Origin: Gaertneriomyces semiglobifer
Lineage: Eukaryota > Chytridiomycota > Chytridiomycetes > Spizellomycetales > Spizellomycetaceae
Reading direction: 5' to 3'
Assembly (NCBI GenBank): GCA_025558075.1
Contig: JAHLKF010000005.1
Location: 1,054,001-1,118,000, forward strand
DNA length: 64,000 nt
Positions 22,101 to 33,726 of the stretch are shown here, in pieces. The position numbers and the translations under genes were made by a program. The notes beneath the pieces were generated by a model. The model saw only the letters and a program-made list of their open reading frames with translations, searched no databases and was not told the DNA's origin. Position 1 is the stretch's first letter; each line of letters begins with the position of its first letter.

Positions 22101-23717
22101 GATAGGTTTGTTGAGGAGGATATCACCTTGCCTACAATTCCGTTGCTCAAAGAAGAAGACTTGGCTGTGTTGGGAATCACCAAGATCGGGCCGAGGAAAC
22201 GCTTATTGACGTATATTGAGGCACGAAGGCGGGAAGGGGAGGCAGGTCCTGAGGTGAATAGCGTGAAGGAGTTTTTGGGATGGGTAGGAGTGGATGCGAG
22301 CTTTGGAGAAGGGCTCGGTATTACCGGGCTGGATGGGGTTGTGGGTGTCACAGAGGGGCAACTGAGAAACAAAGGTTTGAAGTTGGGGGGATTGAGGAGG
22401 TGGGAATGCGGTGTGTGTGCGCTGAATCGACAGCGGGACACCCACGGAGGGTACTCGTTTGATGTTGGTGATAAACGAGTTGATCATGGTGGTGGGAGTG
22501 GTAGGCATAAGAAGCACACTAGAAACCACCTTGAGAGAGATCCAAAGACCGAGGGATATTCCTTCGATGTTAATATTTCGAGTGAGAAGATTCCCCCTCT
22601 TGCCATTCCTGGCACGATACCAGCAGGAGGAGAACGCGCATCGCTGAGTCCAGGATACATGTTTGAAAATCGTTTGGATACCCCACCCGGGTTGGCTGTA
22701 AATATACCGGGACCTGCATCCCCACAACGGTTGACGCCGACACCAACGCAACCGGCCGATGTTGAGGCACAATCAATACACTACCCAACGCAGCTACAGC
22801 CGCCTCTGCATCCGCTACCTATGTTACCGACGGAGCCACCGCTGCTCACACATACACCACCGCCCGGTTTGTTCTCCTATTCTCATTCAACCCCTAATCT
22901 TATGACTCCCCTCGCCGGGCCAGGACAACCTGGACCAGAAACGGTGCCGGACCCGTATAGCGCTTTTGCCTACCGGGTGCCAACCCCGTACCCATTCGGA
23001 TATTCCATGTCCATGCCGAGTTTGGAGTGGGGTAACGGGTGGGAACTGGGTGTTCGGCCCAATTCTGAAGTGAATTTAGCTGGAGTTGGAGAGGTGGAGA
23101 TGCAAGGAAGGGACACATATATGAGGAGGCCCCATGCTGGGGTATACCGTAGTGTTAGCCTTACTGGTATGGGAGGGCAAGTCGCTGATACCCAAGCGCC
23201 AATGACGACAAGTACTACTTCGCTGAATGATAATGGACTTGCTTTTGCCATGACGACACAGTCACAACAGCAACAGCAGTTATACCCTGAAGATACCAAT
23301 GTCCCCACAGCGGATGCGTATACACACGCACAAAGTGGACAACATCGACAGCGCTATTCTAGTATGACGGGACTACACCTGGGAGGCGGATATACACCGA
23401 TACCCATCTCTACTACAACCTCAAATACCATAAGAAGAGGAAGCCTCCCGCACATCCCGCTGACCCACCCACGAACGAGCAGTAGTATGAATCTGGGCCA
23501 TTTGGAAGCCCTGTGGGAGACGGAAGCACCGCCACAGACTCAAGACGGGTTGTTGCCGTCAAAATCTTCACAACCGTCCAGTCTGTTACCGAATCAGAGG
23601 ATACCTGCTACTTCGATGCCACATATAGGAGTCGGCCGAAAGAGCGTTAGTATGCAGAATTTGGGATGGGGTGGTGTGAGTGGTTGGATGGGTGATGTGG
23701 ATGGTATATGGCGGTGA
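19194..23717 (+). CDS. Large J-domain protein with FN3 and SAM domains
   Basis: A single 1507-residue frame. Residues ~45-115 are a highly charged coiled coil. A J domain follows at ~205-255 with the HPD tripeptide at 218-220 in VKLHPDK, the motif that stimulates Hsp70 ATPase. Residues ~315-410 look like a fibronectin type III domain (RYELQIKQS, then YSFRVRAENRLGCGDWS). A second basic coiled coil spans ~420-520. After an acidic and Ser-rich linker, residues ~950-1020 match a SAM domain (LLVRLGLEAYHDRF, LGITKIGPRKRLL). Residues ~1023-1085 (VKEFLGWVGVDASF, then LKLGGLRRW) look like a second, degenerate SAM. The last ~400 residues are Pro/Gln-rich and disordered. The gene is uninterrupted, unlike its neighbours. 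It could be a scaffold that recruits Hsp70 to an assembly, but I know no named protein with this order. Confidence 0.8.
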   Translation: MPVEQTSDPPPQEQQQQHVPLPEYFQILDLEADPNAQSLVHIFKEQISLAEQIVTSRNHLVEAEEALGKVEQARKEYAQERKRDERKLDEKTRQALKKEKKQNEKAARKRGFVTGGAVTVTSANVLTFVEAQASLATVQDPKDVCRVVETIKSDSIIRNETTFQLLCGLAFRQVADAREHLTSLEQRSKQLDVQAESSHNTLMDTVRKRYKVLAVKLHPDKLAHPTEHDYQRFRDLQTAYQVLMDKELRRRYIQMMDHVAFLATLPKPSKNADQEGVKPIIKRDHTRENYSYVQPTRTGDGHRRLTGGYPHQCTMPRVADSIVVDGKRGHSRLLLAWNCASADDLQISRYELQIKQSVPPDDTDIDAYDQEWFTLYVGAMKEYWTQVLDPGHYSFRVRAENRLGCGDWSTFLDWYIEDIRAVRIYNRQQVREMKQEKRHRRKQRLLDKVEWVMMMRGVSNLERLERMKALKDEMDKWGFVEEVERVEDLLRELEEKVRRVEEGGEWRRRLGELIRGVLNGSTAARWTGKGTEPGGDEYTSVDDRDTTRESIEHGDKPVAPASESNSGFVGHSEFEEFLLTLPTRYPASTLSYLDASTRNQILQSVQSLYRSRPILRVRRMYTSDASGAPTCTIDNWDTTVRILSVLAAAVSVRSYLGGREGWREVETGVSVLEEDLKNVEREKQKAAQCERRKSLDMGSSQTLYEGDMDGEKAAKSVDDNNGDRSDDSTETENEVDSQSESEGSEGELRDKPLEDGISQPRPVISQSSSTTRAMESVPSARPRSGATPGAEARKRGARGGTRRSNKPIEPLPKAAPVPVTGPPSSLRRKSSLANTNRNGARADGCISSSTPVSRLPHQSQSLKDPTEVSAPGFTKPTRPVRKKSVVTFGQIEVRNCTPVESESESSESGDQAVTKPDETDIKPRMSSNNSSAGAAIPVPGYRSWLNDHESSQSNGLNELLVRLGLEAYHDRFVEEDITLPTIPLLKEEDLAVLGITKIGPRKRLLTYIEARRREGEAGPEVNSVKEFLGWVGVDASFGEGLGITGLDGVVGVTEGQLRNKGLKLGGLRRWECGVCALNRQRDTHGGYSFDVGDKRVDHGGGSGRHKKHTRNHLERDPKTEGYSFDVNISSEKIPPLAIPGTIPAGGERASLSPGYMFENRLDTPPGLAVNIPGPASPQRLTPTPTQPADVEAQSIHYPTQLQPPLHPLPMLPTEPPLLTHTPPPGLFSYSHSTPNLMTPLAGPGQPGPETVPDPYSAFAYRVPTPYPFGYSMSMPSLEWGNGWELGVRPNSEVNLAGVGEVEMQGRDTYMRRPHAGVYRSVSLTGMGGQVADTQAPMTTSTTSLNDNGLAFAMTTQSQQQQQLYPEDTNVPTADAYTHAQSGQHRQRYSSMTGLHLGGGYTPIPISTTTSNTIRRGSLPHIPLTHPRTSSSMNLGHLEALWETEAPPQTQDGLLPSKSSQPSSLLPNQRIPATSMPHIGVGRKSVSMQNLGWGGVSGWMGDVDGIWR

Positions 23718-24263
23718 GGCTGTGATATTTTGATACATGCTACACGAAGTCGCTAATAGGCCATCTGGGGAACGGATGAATTCATATGTGGATTAGGATA
23801 TAATAATTTTGGAAGTGTGCGAGGTTTGGGTCTGTTAATAAATTGGCTTCCCATATACAATTCATTGACCAGTTCTTCACATTGGCATTCCCATACAGAT
23901 GTCCATATTTCTATCAGTTTGGATGCAATTTGGGGGCACACGGTATACCTATCCAACTACCACTGCGAGCGAAAGCCAGCTTATTATTATCGGTATTTGA
24001 CAAATTTTTCCCATATTTTCATACATCAACCATTCCAATAACCCATTGCCTATGCACAAAAGTAAAAAGTGAGAAATAAATAACTAAATGTAATGCCTAA
24101 CCTAAATATTTAGACACGAGAAGCTTGTCCAGGAGACATAGAGATTATCCAAAGTGAGGGAACCAAAAAAAAACTTGAACCCAAAGCGTCCCATCATCAG
24201 TGTCCCGAAAAGTAAAAATATTCTACATAACATGTTGACCGTCATTGTCGACACAACTATCGC
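23718..24263. other. Convergent intergenic region, no gene seen
   Basis: An AT-rich spacer between the J-domain gene (+) and the sphingomyelin-synthase-like gene (-). It presumably holds both 3' UTRs. Nothing else is visible. Confidence 0.5.
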
Positions 24264-25740
24264 CTAGACGGTTTCCGGCTCAACGTCGATAGCATGTTGG
24301 TGTTCCTGGTCACCCAAATGATGACTTATTGTCATCGGCGCAGGGACATCACGACTCTTCCCAATGCCCCGAGGAGTTTGATCGTCGCTATTCGCATAGG
24401 CGCGTTCACAGTCCACGTCGTCAACAACTCGCATTTCAAAAGATGAATCCCTAGCGACCTTGTTTTTACTGATTGTTCGTTTCTGGTAGACGCCATTTTC
24501 CCAGTCTTCCCAGAACACCGCGGAATCAATGTACCCGATGAACCGCCCTGTCCGAGTGCGTTTCAACTCTGAGATGCTTACGAGCCAGTGATACATGACA
24601 AACGATCCGACCGCCAAGATGAAACCGAACAATACGTCGATGGTGTAATGGCGTTGAGTGATGATTAGAAGGAGGGCGCCCAAGATGGAAACGATAACGG
24701 CGATGACAAAGACCACAAGGGAGAGTAGAGACGAGAGACTTTTGTAAAAGGGGCGACTCGGATGACGGTAGACGGTGTAGTAGTACCAAAACAGTGGGGA
24801 GAGGGTGAAGAGAAGTGTGTGCCCGCTGCAACGGAATAATCGGACGTAACTAATCGATTCCGTCAAAGGAAACTCACAACAGGACGACAAACCTGTAAAA
24901 GACATCTCCACAGCTCTGTCTTGTCTGTCCCATCAAGTAGATAGCATCCAACCCGATGTTATCCTTATATCCCACCTCGCACTCCCGATTCGGTTGCGGT
25001 AACAACGTCAATACAATGACCGGACTCCGGAATAAATACAATGATCCCAACAAATACGCCGCTCTTCTAAGTACAGTGAAACTCTTTCGACCAAGGGTGA
25101 TGCAGCGAATGACTATGAATGCGACGGAAAGCTGAACGAAGGTGTCGGCGATATGTTGCTGCACCCAGTGGGACGAACTATAGAAATTGGTCGTAGCTTC
25201 CATGAGAAGGTCCGGGATGATGTAGCGCTCTTCGGCAGGGAGGTGAGAGTTGGGGTTTCGGCGTTCCGCAAACGAGGAGGCCACATACGCCGTATACGCA
25301 CATAGGGCGAGGTAAACGGCTGCGGCACTATTATCAAAATGCAACAAGGGAAAAGCAGAGGTTCAGCACATGGAAGTAAGAGGATGGCCTTTCAACATAG
25401 CCGTCGATTGCTTCTCCTGCAATTTCAACGTTTGCGTTCCTCTCTTGTCTTCTTCCTGTCCATTCATTGCACCTGTCCATTCATTGCATACCATTGCAAT
25501 ACATGATGACTCGAGTACGTACATGGTCAAAATCCAATCTCTCTGGTTAATCCACAACGGCCATAGAGACCTAACTCGTGATGTCCACTTCCCGTTCGAG
25601 GTTCGCCGACCTTTTCGCTCTGACCCGAACCACCTTTTCCACACAGACTTCCGTGGAGGCGGGTGTTGGATGGGCATGTCGACAATGGTAAGGTCGTTAA
25701 GCGGGGAGGGGGCGGTGGGTGCCGGTGGTGGGTTGGCCAT
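24264..25740 (-). CDS. Sphingomyelin synthase-family phosphotransferase (PAP2-type)
   Basis: Exons 25740-25523, 25327-24893 and 24825-24264 join in frame (introns 195 and 67 nt) to give 404 residues with about six membrane helices. The intron at 24826-24892 splits the key motif; once joined it reads CGDVFYSGHT, the D3 signature of sphingomyelin synthases. The D4 signature is RHYTIDVLFGF. The two His residues and the Asp form the catalytic triad of the PAP2/SMS fold, which moves a phospho-headgroup from a glycerophospholipid to ceramide at Golgi or plasma membrane. The N-terminus is proline-rich and basic, without the SAM domain of SMSr proteins. The C-terminal tail is hydrophilic. In a fungus the product could be sphingomyelin, ceramide phosphoethanolamine or inositol phosphorylceramide; sequence does not decide. 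Confidence 0.85.
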
Positions 25741-26672
25741 TTTGAAATAGCTGGTGGTGATACGTCGGTTTGAGAAGGGCAAGTTCCAATTCGCTCCTTT
25801 GCAGCAAAAGCGGCGAAAAACTCTCTAACCGCTTTGAGCCGACGCTAACACCAGCAACAGCACCTCGCTCTCTCTCTCTCTCCTGCCCAGTCCACAACTT
25901 GTAACTGCCTTGCCAGCAGCCGATAGCAACCCTCGCAATAACCCGCCCTGTGTGTAATACGGCACCTCTTCCTCCAATCCAAAAAAAATCGTCAGAAAAC
26001 CCGTATTTTAAAACTTGTGGCGTTCGCTGAGTTCATTCAACCATTCAAAGCTTAAATCCTCGGAATGAATCGATGAAGGCGGCTGCTGTGCTGTGAATCT
26101 GTGATGGAAAGTGGGATCCTGGGGGTTGCTGCAGCCGGAAAACGTAGAGTGCAGGGCCAACTTGGAATCGAATGAGTTGCAATTCAGCAATTCGGCGCAG
26201 TTTACAACAGGAAATGGACAACGACAACGACAACTCGCTGGCGACTGACAATGGCCGACAGAAGCGGCCTCATCCTTTGTTCGTCGTTGAAACCGAGTGC
26301 AACTTTTGAAAGTTCAGCAGGCATATTTGCGGTTCTTGTAAGCCGCCCGTTCGTACACAGAAGCATGGAGTGCCACCGGTGCCGCTTGCACTACTGACGA
26401 TGAACCACAGTGTGGTATCAACTGCTTCACCACGCAGACATCAATGGAAGATGTTCGATATGCGGGGTGAGAGAGAAGCTCTCAACATTGTGGTTGCAAA
26501 GTGTCAGGAATCTGTTTGAAGCGTAAAGAAAAGCACCATGATATGGGCTTGTGTTGCTGCCAACCGGCGGATGCATGTGCACACCATGTTTGGGAAACTG
26601 CTGTCTCAAATCTACAAAGGAGGTCCTGTTCTGTCTGCATGCATGTAGTACTATTCTGCAAACTAGTTTATT
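25741..26672. other. Intergenic region, no gene seen
   Basis: About 0.9 kb upstream of the sphingomyelin-synthase-like gene and downstream of the GST gene. It includes a short CT microsatellite (about 25867-25885) and a caacgacaacgac repeat (26218-26232). No coding feature is supported. Confidence 0.5.
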
Positions 26673-27426
26673 CTACATCTTTGGTCTCGTTTGCATTCCG
26701 ATGGGTTCAACATACTTTTCACCCAAGAACCATGCAATGTGGTCAAAGCGGTCGCTTCCAAAGAACACATCCTTCTCACCTTTACCGTTTACCACTATAA
26801 ATGTCGGGTTTCCGAAGCATCCTTCTTCCTTGACCAAACGCTCACTGGTCTCTACAAGACTCTGCTTCACAGGTTCCGTTTGCGAACGGTTCAAATACAA
26901 TTCAGCATGTTCCATGCCATCAAGTGCCTTCTTGAGGGTAGCTCCATCTTTCATATCTTTGTTTTGCTCCCAGTAAGCAGCGAATAAGCGCTCAGTTGCA
27001 AGACGCAAGTCTTCTGAGGCGGACGGCGTTGAGGATGTTTTGATGGCGTGCAAGAGTCGCTGGACATAGAGCGTTTGGGTGGGGAAAGGAGTTGGTGGAA
27101 GCAACATGTTGGGTAACTGGTGGAGTTGCTTGAGCCTTTTAAGGTCCCGCAACATGTATTTCACTTTCACAGGGTGAAATGCTGGAGGTGGATTTTTGGA
27201 TTCCTGTAGAGTACAGCAAGCATGAGTAAGGTACTCTTTGTCATTGGCCCGATACACTCGACCACTCTTATATTACCTTGAGGATGAAGCCCAAGAATAC
27301 GGGCTCAAGGATGAAATCCACCTTGTTGGACCATTGCGGGAGTGTGCGATTCATGACATGGAAGGCGACGTAGGAATATGGAGAAGTCACATCGTAGATG
27401 AGACGGATGGAAGGACGGGCAGCCAT
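26673..27426 (-). CDS. Kappa-class glutathione S-transferase / HCCA isomerase family (DsbA-like thioredoxin fold)
   Basis: Two exons, 27426-27277 and 27203-26673, with a 73-nt phase-0 intron, give 226 residues, the usual length of GST kappa. The N-terminus has YDVTSPYSYVAF, where Ser15 is the expected catalytic residue that activates glutathione. Then come the PVFLGFIL strand, the KYMLRDLKR helix and a C-terminal EGCFGNPTFIV with the cis-Pro loop of the thioredoxin fold (here N-P-T), followed by FFGSDRFDHIAWFLG. The family is typically mitochondrial or peroxisomal and detoxifies small electrophiles or isomerises 2-hydroxychromene-2-carboxylate; no clear targeting signal is seen. It is divergent from GAPDH across 604 bp. 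Confidence 0.9.
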
Positions 27427-29233
<1,807 letters not shown>

Positions 29234-30368
29234 AGCAGAAAGCAGTGCTGAACAACTGTGTCGTAAAGATTGCCAGTCCTCGTTTTGTAACGTATATACC
29301 ATATGCAAATCTGGAAGGTTTGAAGTTTTGAAGCTGTGATCTGCGCTCTGGGTGCGATTGCGGGAGCCGTTCCAAAAAGGTTCTTGGAATGCAGCACAAC
29401 GCAAGAACTACCAGTTCCCTTTTAGATTCGTGAACAGTTCATTTCTTGGTGGCCATGTGTTCTGAAAAGGTATGTGCTATGGCTGCAACCTGCAACCTGT
29501 TCCCGCTGCACATCACCAGCATTCCATTTCTACCCAAACGACCTCGAACTTGGGCGTTTGACGAGGCATCTTGCGTGACATGCGGCGCAAAGGTAAATAT
29601 TAGTGGCAGTAAGATCAGAAGGCAACCAAAGCCATGCTGCTTGCTAATACGCAAACGTATTGTGCTGACCCTGTCCAGTCAATGCTGCGTCGTGCCCAAA
29701 AAGAACACAGATGAATGAATAAAAGTCCTTATTGAATGATATGTCATAAGCTATGCCTTGATTTATTGAAGCTTTTGAACCCAGCTATCACCGTTGATGC
29801 ATCAGATACGATATTCCAAAGGTAGAGGGATTAGGACTGAGATGATAACTGCTGTACATGTACATGTGTCCCGAAGCGACATGGATCTGGAGACAGTGCC
29901 CTATCAACTGATGAACAACTAGCAGCTACAACTGGCCGGTGTAATTCAAGCATGAATTTGAAGCCTGCCGCACCCAGCACAAGGTTCTGCGTAAATAGGA
30001 AGGCCATTGTACATGTAAGTCACAGGTTCGTCGGATGTATTGCAACATGTCATTGCAAGATGGTCTGTCTAATATTAACTATCAGCTTTCGTAGAATTTG
30101 GAAGTGGATCCATTGAACTACGGTCGACCTGACAATGAGCGGTGCAGCTCGATGGGGATCTCCCGCGTTTTCATCTCACGTCCAAATGTAAATGGCAGAT
30201 ATTTATGGTTCGGAGATGTGTTCCATTCAAGTTAAACGGGGTCGCCGAAAGTTCCGACGTAGTGCGATAGAGTTGAGCTGTGTGACTTCAGATTATCCAA
30301 AACATAACCGTTGGCACGAACTACGAATAGCGGTTTGATGGAGTGTCTCTGTGTAGATATCTAAGTTC
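29234..30368. other. Intergenic region, no gene seen
   Basis: About 1.1 kb between GAPDH and the second CNG-like channel gene. A tgtacatgtacatgtgt repeat lies at about 29852-29870. The proximal part is the probable GAPDH 3' UTR. No gene is supported. Confidence 0.5.
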
Positions 30369-33300
30369 ATGTCCGGGACCATCGTAGGAAAGCCGGAGGA
30401 AGTCAGTGAAGATGGCGCTCAAAGGGCTCAGCAAGAAAAGGGATCTGATCTGGGAAGTACAGGCTTCAACAACTTGCGACCGCCTAGATCGGAGCGCCAG
30501 AAAGATCAGACTCTACCACCCATATATCAAGGCCAGGTCCCTGCTGGCACGGCACAGCAGGCGCATCCGGACAATACTGGAATGGCCTCACGAAGTCGAT
30601 CGTTCACCGGGCGTGTGCGACAAACTTGGAATGAACCACCCATCATAGAGCAGGGTGAGAACGCACCACGTGCGGAGCAGCCCAAGGTAATGCGTACCGC
30701 CATGAGTGGGGAGGCACTGCCAGCAATGCGCAAGCGAGGGAAATCAGAGAGCGGGCCTTCACCTCAGCGAGGATTACGTACTACAATGAGTGGCGATGCA
30801 CTGTCCGGAATGGTTCAGCGAACGAAAATCGAAATGGGTCCGTCTCCCCCCAGGGACATGCGTGCTGCCATGAGTGGAGGTGCGATATCCAAAGCGCCCC
30901 AGTATGCTAAATCGGAAACGGATGATATGAATAGAGTGAACAGTCCGGAAGGGAGCGGGAGTGTAGCTGATGATGGAATGATTATGTCGGCGCCGAGCTT
31001 GGATAGATCCCGGAGGGCAACGCAAGCAGGAAACAGTGCAACATCGATGCCGAATGTCCAACCGATGCAAGCCGTCGAGTCATCCCATGGCCAGCCACCA
31101 CCACAACAGCAGCCGAGTAAGCCATCGCCATCGACATCGACATCAATAGCGCACCCTCCACCCCCAATGAAATCTCCATCAAAGCCTTTTGAGCACATCA
31201 AAGAGAATCCAGTCTCCCGCCGAAAGCTGTTGCCATCTTTTCTCACTCAACCCCTCACTGGCACGTCGCGCCTATTTGGTTTACACCGTACAGTATGCAA
31301 CGTGATCCACGCCTTCACCCTCATCCAAGCTCCCCTTTTCATGGCGTGGACCGATGAGTTTGACAAGTGGCCCTGGGTCATCGTCTATTTCATCGTGGAT
31401 CTATACTTTTTGATGGACTGCTGGCTTCGAAGCCGCAAAGTGTTCAAGAATCGGTATGGCATAGCAGTGGTAGATCGCCGCGAGATTCTAAGACATTGGT
31501 TCTGGACATGTAATGGATGGGTGGACTTGATCGCATCGTTTCCTTGGGATATGGTTGTACTCCTCGGCAATTATCGCCACGTGTCAGTCGACTTTGCTGT
31601 GGGGAGATCGCCAGATTGGCAGAGCGATGTCATGTTTTTCAAATTCAAACTCTGGGGAATATTGCGGTTTCTAAAAATGTTATTGAGATTGCCATACAAG
31701 AACATCTTCAACGCCAGTATCGCCGTCATTCCTGTTCCAATTTCACGATTACTCAAAACCATGTTGATTCTTATGTGCATGGGGCACATTGACGCCTGCT
31801 TGTTCTGGTTCATTGACAATACGCTTCAGCCGCCCAATCGATGGATGGACAACATCTTCGATAGGACGAAGGGAAGTAGTGAACTCGGTAGCCATAGCAC
31901 CCAGTTCTCGTCGGAATATTTGATGAGTTATCTGAGTGCACTTGCCACGCTGGTGCTGAAATTGAGGACCGTCGGTAAGAATGAAGAGGCGATCTATGTC
32001 ATTTTTGAGTTTGTTGCGGGAATCTTGGTTTATGGAACCGTGTTTGGCAACATCCACTCTATCGTCGAAATGTTGGACCATACCGCTGCATTGACTGCTG
32101 CTGGTGCGTGTCGTGTTGCTACTTGCGCGAGCCTTTGGCGAAGTTTCGTCGTTCTAACACATGATACGTACAGAGGAAACGCATAAGTTCCAGATGGACT
32201 GGCTTAAGCGTTATATGCGCGAAAAAGGTTTCAGTCCGCATCTACAAAAGGTCGGTCTTCCAAACCAGCAGGCCCTCTGATCCATGTTTCTCAACGTTAT
32301 CTACCTCTCTCGTAGGTTATTGCATCCCACAAAGAAATTCAATGGCGCCGAAGCCAAGGGATGGACGAGGCTCATTTGTTTGATGATATCCCCAAGTCTC
32401 TACAGCAAGAAATCAAAAACTTTTTATATCTTGACATGATCAAAAAAGTACCGCTGTTTCAAGATTCAGATAACGCATTTTTGAACAGCGTGGCGTTCAA
32501 GATGAAGGTTTGTATTACCCTTGCGGCCGATGTGACAGTATTTCTGAATCAAGACTTGGGCGTTTTCTAGCCCCTTGTGGTTCTGCATGGGATGTATATA
32601 TTTAGGAAGAATGATGAGGGCGAGGAGATGTTTTTCATCAAGAATGGGAAAGTGGAAATTTGCGGTGATGCGGGCAACGTATTCGCGACGTTATCGCCCG
32701 GCAGCTTTTTTGGTGAAATCGCTCTGTTTGAAGGTAAAATCGGGGAGACTCAGCACGAATGTTTGGCGAAACCCTGCTCACGTCCTTCCGACTCTTTTCA
32801 CGCCAGATACGAAAAGAACGGCATCCGCTCGAGCTCTTGGCGATGTAGAGCTGTGTGTTCTTAATAAAGAAGATTTCAAACAGATCATGACCCAGCATCC
32901 AACCATTGCTGAGCAAATCCAAGCGACCATCCGGAAACGCCGCGAAAACGAGGCCAAAGTCAAAGCGGAAGCACTTGCGAAAGAAGAAGAAGAACGAGTG
33001 CGCAAGGAAATCGCATCGAATCGTATGGGGTTGCGGCGACGCAACGGTAATGCGTCTCGTCTTGGGACCTTGAGTCGACGCGCGATGAGCGGCATTGGAG
33101 GAAGTCAGTGGCTGGGGAGTCGTGTAATCAACGAGGAGGAAGCCGGAGACGCCTCAATTTCAATGACACACCAAATGAGCAGAAATACGAGTGCAGTGAG
33201 GGGGGAAAGTGTCTCTTTTGCTGGGATTCGATCGCTCTCAAGAAGCATATCGGCAAGTATTTCAAAGTTGACCGGGCTGAACCCTGCATCGGCAACATCG

Positions 33301-33414
33301 GCAACCAATGAGAATGGATTAATAGTGCCAGAAGCAGGTGATGGGACGATGGAACAGAGATTAGTTCGCGTCATAGACCAAGACAAAGACAGGGACGAGA
33401 GTGACAATGTGTAA
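30369..33414 (+). CDS. Cyclic-nucleotide-gated-type ion channel with altered pore filter (CNG-like 2)
   Basis: Five exons, 30369-32103, 32174-32250, 32316-32507, 32571-32733 and 32807-33414, encode 924 residues. The first ~290 are disordered with three copies of a ~33-residue repeat containing MSG.AL and GPSP.R. S1-S4 follow (~300-440), then S5 (IPVPISRLLKTMLILMCMGH), a pore, S6 (VYGTVFGNIHSIV), C-linker, cyclic-nucleotide-binding domain and a charged tail. The phosphate-binding cassette FGEIALFEDTKRTASARA is canonical, crosses intron 4 and has the Arg-Thr pair of cGMP-gated channels. The filter reads RTVGKN (TVGK at 31968-31979): the TVG part of a CNG-type TIG core is kept, but the following acidic and proline residues are lost and a Lys is placed there. 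Intron 1 falls at the same place and phase as intron 2 of CNG-like 1, supporting common descent. Confidence 0.9.
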
Positions 33415-33726
33415 AGAGAATGGCCAGCTTGATTCTTTTATACACCAAACTATGTAGAATGACACCATTGTCTACCATAGCACAGCCAGGGCATAAGCAG
33501 TGGCAGTGGCGAAAACTTTCCAATGGGCGCTCCGTGTCCACTACGGCAGGCCCTGAAGCCAGCAAAAGCGCTTCCCATCAGTGCCGACATGGCTATAAAC
33601 ATATTTTACGGGAAGAGAGCATCGCCCATCACCATGACCGCATCTGTCAGTGAGAGAACTAGACATGGCAAAGTTGTATTTGACACACTTGGTAAATTAG
33701 GTTTTCCCACTCGCAGTGCACTTTAT
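33415..33726. other. Short convergent spacer, no gene seen
   Basis: 312 bases between the stops of CNG-like 2 (+) and the CFAP47-like gene (-). It should contain both polyadenylation regions. Confidence 0.5.
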
